Shown: one piece after another, positions 62,869-64,000 of the stretch | Layout: the number at the start of each line of letters is the position of its first letter | Numbering within the stretch: the first letter of the stretch is position 1 | Assembly (NCBI RefSeq): GCF_002723615.1 | Contig: NZ_KZ304962.1 | Coordinates: forward strand, 1-64,000 | Reading direction: 5' to 3' | Length of the DNA stretch: 64,000 bases | Source of the DNA: Limimaricola cinnabarinus | GTDB lineage: Bacteria; Pseudomonadota; Alphaproteobacteria; Rhodobacterales; Rhodobacteraceae | Translations under genes and position numbers: made by a program | The notes under the pieces: generated by a model | Told to the model about the DNA's origin: nothing | The model's database searches: none | What the model saw: the letters and a program-made list of their open reading frames with translations, nothing else

Positions 62869-63654
62869 TCAGATGTTCTCGCTCTGGGGCATGCCCAGCA
62901 CGTGGTAGCCGCCATCGACATGCACGATCTCGCCGGTGGTGCAGGCCGCCGCATCCGAGCAGAGGTAGAGCGCCGTGCCGCCCACCGCCTCGAGCGTGGC
63001 GTTGGCGCGCAGGGGCGCGTTGGCGTCGGTGTGCTTGAAGGTCTTGCGCGCGCCGCCGATCGCGGCGCCCGCCAGCGTCTTCATCGGCCCGGGCGAGACC
63101 GCGTTGACGCGGATGCCCTCGGGGCCGAGATCGTTGGCGAGGTAGCGCACGCTGGCCTCCAGCGCCGCCTTGGCCACGCCCATGACGTTGTAGAAGGGCG
63201 TCACCTTGTTCGAGCCCTGATAGGTCAGGGTGATGATCGAGCCGCCGGCGCTCATCAGCGGATGGGCGCGGCGGGCGATGTCGATCAGCGAGTAGCAGGA
63301 GATGTCGAGCGAGTTGCGGAAGTTCTCGCGGCTGGTGTTGATGAAGCGGCCCGTCAGCTCGTCCTTGTTGGAATAGGCGATGGCGTGGACCACGAAATCG
63401 AGCCGGCCCCAGCGCTCCTCGATCTTCTTGAAGGCCGCGTCGAGCGAGGCGTCGTCGGTGACGTCCACGTCGAGCAGGAAGTCCGAGTTGAGCTGCGCCA
63501 CGAGCGGCGCGACGCGCCGCCCGAAGGTCTCGCCCTGATAGGAGAAGGCCATCTCGGCCCCCGCGCCATGCAGCGCCTTGGCGATGCCCCAGGCGATCGA
63601 CCGGTCGTTCGCGACCCCCATGACAAGGCCGCGCTTGCCCACCATCGACATCAT
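62869..63654 (-). CDS. fabI: Enoyl-[acyl-carrier-protein] reductase (NADH)
   Basis: A 261-aa SDR-type enoyl-ACP reductase, the last step of fatty-acid elongation and the target of triclosan. Cofactor region is GVANDRSIAWGIAKAL, the Ile/Ala segment is VHAIAYSNKDE and the catalytic Tyr-x6-Lys is seen in PFYNVMGVAKAALEA. It follows fabB after 22 bases on the same strand, the common fabA-fabB-fabI order. Confidence 0.96.
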   Translation of the reverse strand: MMSMVGKRGLVMGVANDRSIAWGIAKALHGAGAEMAFSYQGETFGRRVAPLVAQLNSDFLLDVDVTDDASLDAAFKKIEERWGRLDFVVHAIAYSNKDELTGRFINTSRENFRNSLDISCYSLIDIARRAHPLMSAGGSIITLTYQGSNKVTPFYNVMGVAKAALEASVRYLANDLGPEGIRVNAVSPGPMKTLAGAAIGGARKTFKHTDANAPLRANATLEAVGGTALYLCSDAAACTTGEIVHVDGGYHVLGMPQSENI

Positions 63655-63676
63655 GTCCGTCTCTCCCGCCTCTGCG

Positions 63677-64000
63677 TCAGTCGTCGTAGCGGGACAGCAG
63701 CATCGAGCCGTTGGTGCCGCCGAATCCGAAGCTGTTGGTCATCACCGTGTCGAGCCCGGCATTCTCGCGCAGCTCGGTCGCGATCTCGCCTTCGTTGATC
63801 CCCTCGGCGAGGTTCTCGACATTGATCGAGGGCGCGATGTAGTCGCCCTTGAGCATCAGCAGGCAATAGATCGCCTCCTGCGCGCCGGTCGCACCCTGGC
63901 TGTGGCCGGTCATCGACTTGGTCGAGGAGATCGGCGGGGTGGAGCCCTCGCCGAAGACGCGGCGCACCGCCTCGACCTCGCCCACGTCGCCCACGGGCGT
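63677..64000 (-). CDS. fabB: 3-oxoacyl-[acyl-carrier-protein] synthase I, C-terminal part (cut by the right edge)
   Basis: The reading frame is open to the last base. It contains TPVGDVGEVEAVRRVFGE, SSTKSMTGHSQGATGAQE with the second catalytic His (residue His in TGHSQG) and the end TNSFGFGGTNGSMLLSRYDD. KxxxGH-x-xGATGAxE marks the FabB type. Start and the Cys nucleophile lie to the right, outside the window. Confidence 0.94.
   Translation of the reverse strand, partial: TPVGDVGEVEAVRRVFGEGSTPPISSTKSMTGHSQGATGAQEAIYCLLMLKGDYIAPSINVENLAEGINEGEIATELRENAGLDTVMTNSFGFGGTNGSMLLSRYDD

Overview
The window is very GC-rich chromosomal DNA from an alphaproteobacterium, most likely of the Rhodobacterales (Roseobacter/Paracoccaceae type). 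Evidence for this is the gene content and order: mreB-mreC-mreD-mrdA-rodA followed by a GhrA-type dehydrogenase, a class I lysyl-tRNA synthetase, a short GltX, an NDUFS4-like complex I accessory protein, fabB-fabI, a TAXI-type TRAP transporter, and a KpsE protein with the long N-terminal extension typical of this order. Genes are dense, and most adjacent genes overlap or lie within a few bases.

Layout. 1-1.4 kb: the 5' part of a tyrosine recombinase gene that runs off the left edge, lying just 3' of tRNA-Gln(TTG). This is the edge of an integrated element whose body lies outside the window, and its base composition is visibly less GC-rich. 1.5-5 kb: tRNA-Gln, kdsA and two capsule-export genes (kpsE, kpsT). 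5-7.6 kb: a 24-residue basic peptide ORF, a uracil-DNA-glycosylase-like protein, an SseB-family protein and ghrA. 7.6-13.3 kb: the cell-elongation cluster. 13.4-15.2 kb: leuA with a leucine-rich leader peptide and hairpin (attenuator). 15.2-22.6 kb: GST, two SDR enzymes, a secreted MORN-repeat protein with about 18 repeats, a DUF1801 protein, a drug-type MFS carrier, a Tat-exported MBL-fold hydrolase and a zincin. 22.7-31.8 kb: gltX, a TrxB-like oxidoreductase, the conserved ybbP-ybbA/tesA divergon, cspA, nadD and a PBP4-type carboxypeptidase. 31.8-38.2 kb: PLDc_N, TerB, lysS, DUF4864, a large beta-helix protein, two small unknown proteins and tRNA-Ala(CGC). 38.2-45.7 kb: an outer-membrane barrel, YdcF, uvrB, an NDUFS4-like protein, MYG1, and a class III aminotransferase coupled to a carboxymuconolactone-decarboxylase-like protein. 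45.8-50.7 kb: TAXI-TRAP transporter and YihY. 50.7-55.1 kb: RlpA, then a xylose locus in which the LacI-type regulator and xylA are intact but the sugar ABC transporter and an oxidoreductase gene survive only as spliced-together fragments. 55.3-56.8 kb: tRNA-Arg(TCT) followed by an AT-rich stretch and two broken genes (a secreted nuclease-like protein and an RTX C-terminus). 56.9-64 kb: small unknown proteins, a four-gene overlapping catabolic operon (HAD, alpha/beta hydrolase, threonine dehydratase-like, PcaD-like), an FKBP isomerase with a strong terminator, YnfA, a VOC protein and fabI-fabB (fabB cut by the right edge).

The most informative signals are: (1) the unclosed integrase beside tRNA-Gln; (2) the leuA leader peptide, possibly leaderless, with a perfect 10-bp hairpin; (3) a near-identical 18-bp palindromic operator in front of xylA and in front of the eroded transporter remnant, which shows a regulon whose second target has been destroyed; (4) the decayed zone around tRNA-Arg. 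I did not find a clearly novel multi-gene defence or mobile system inside the window; if one exists it is most likely on the element that begins to the left of position 1,500. Starts are inferred from Shine-Dalgarno fit and gene overlap, and nothing here was checked against a database.
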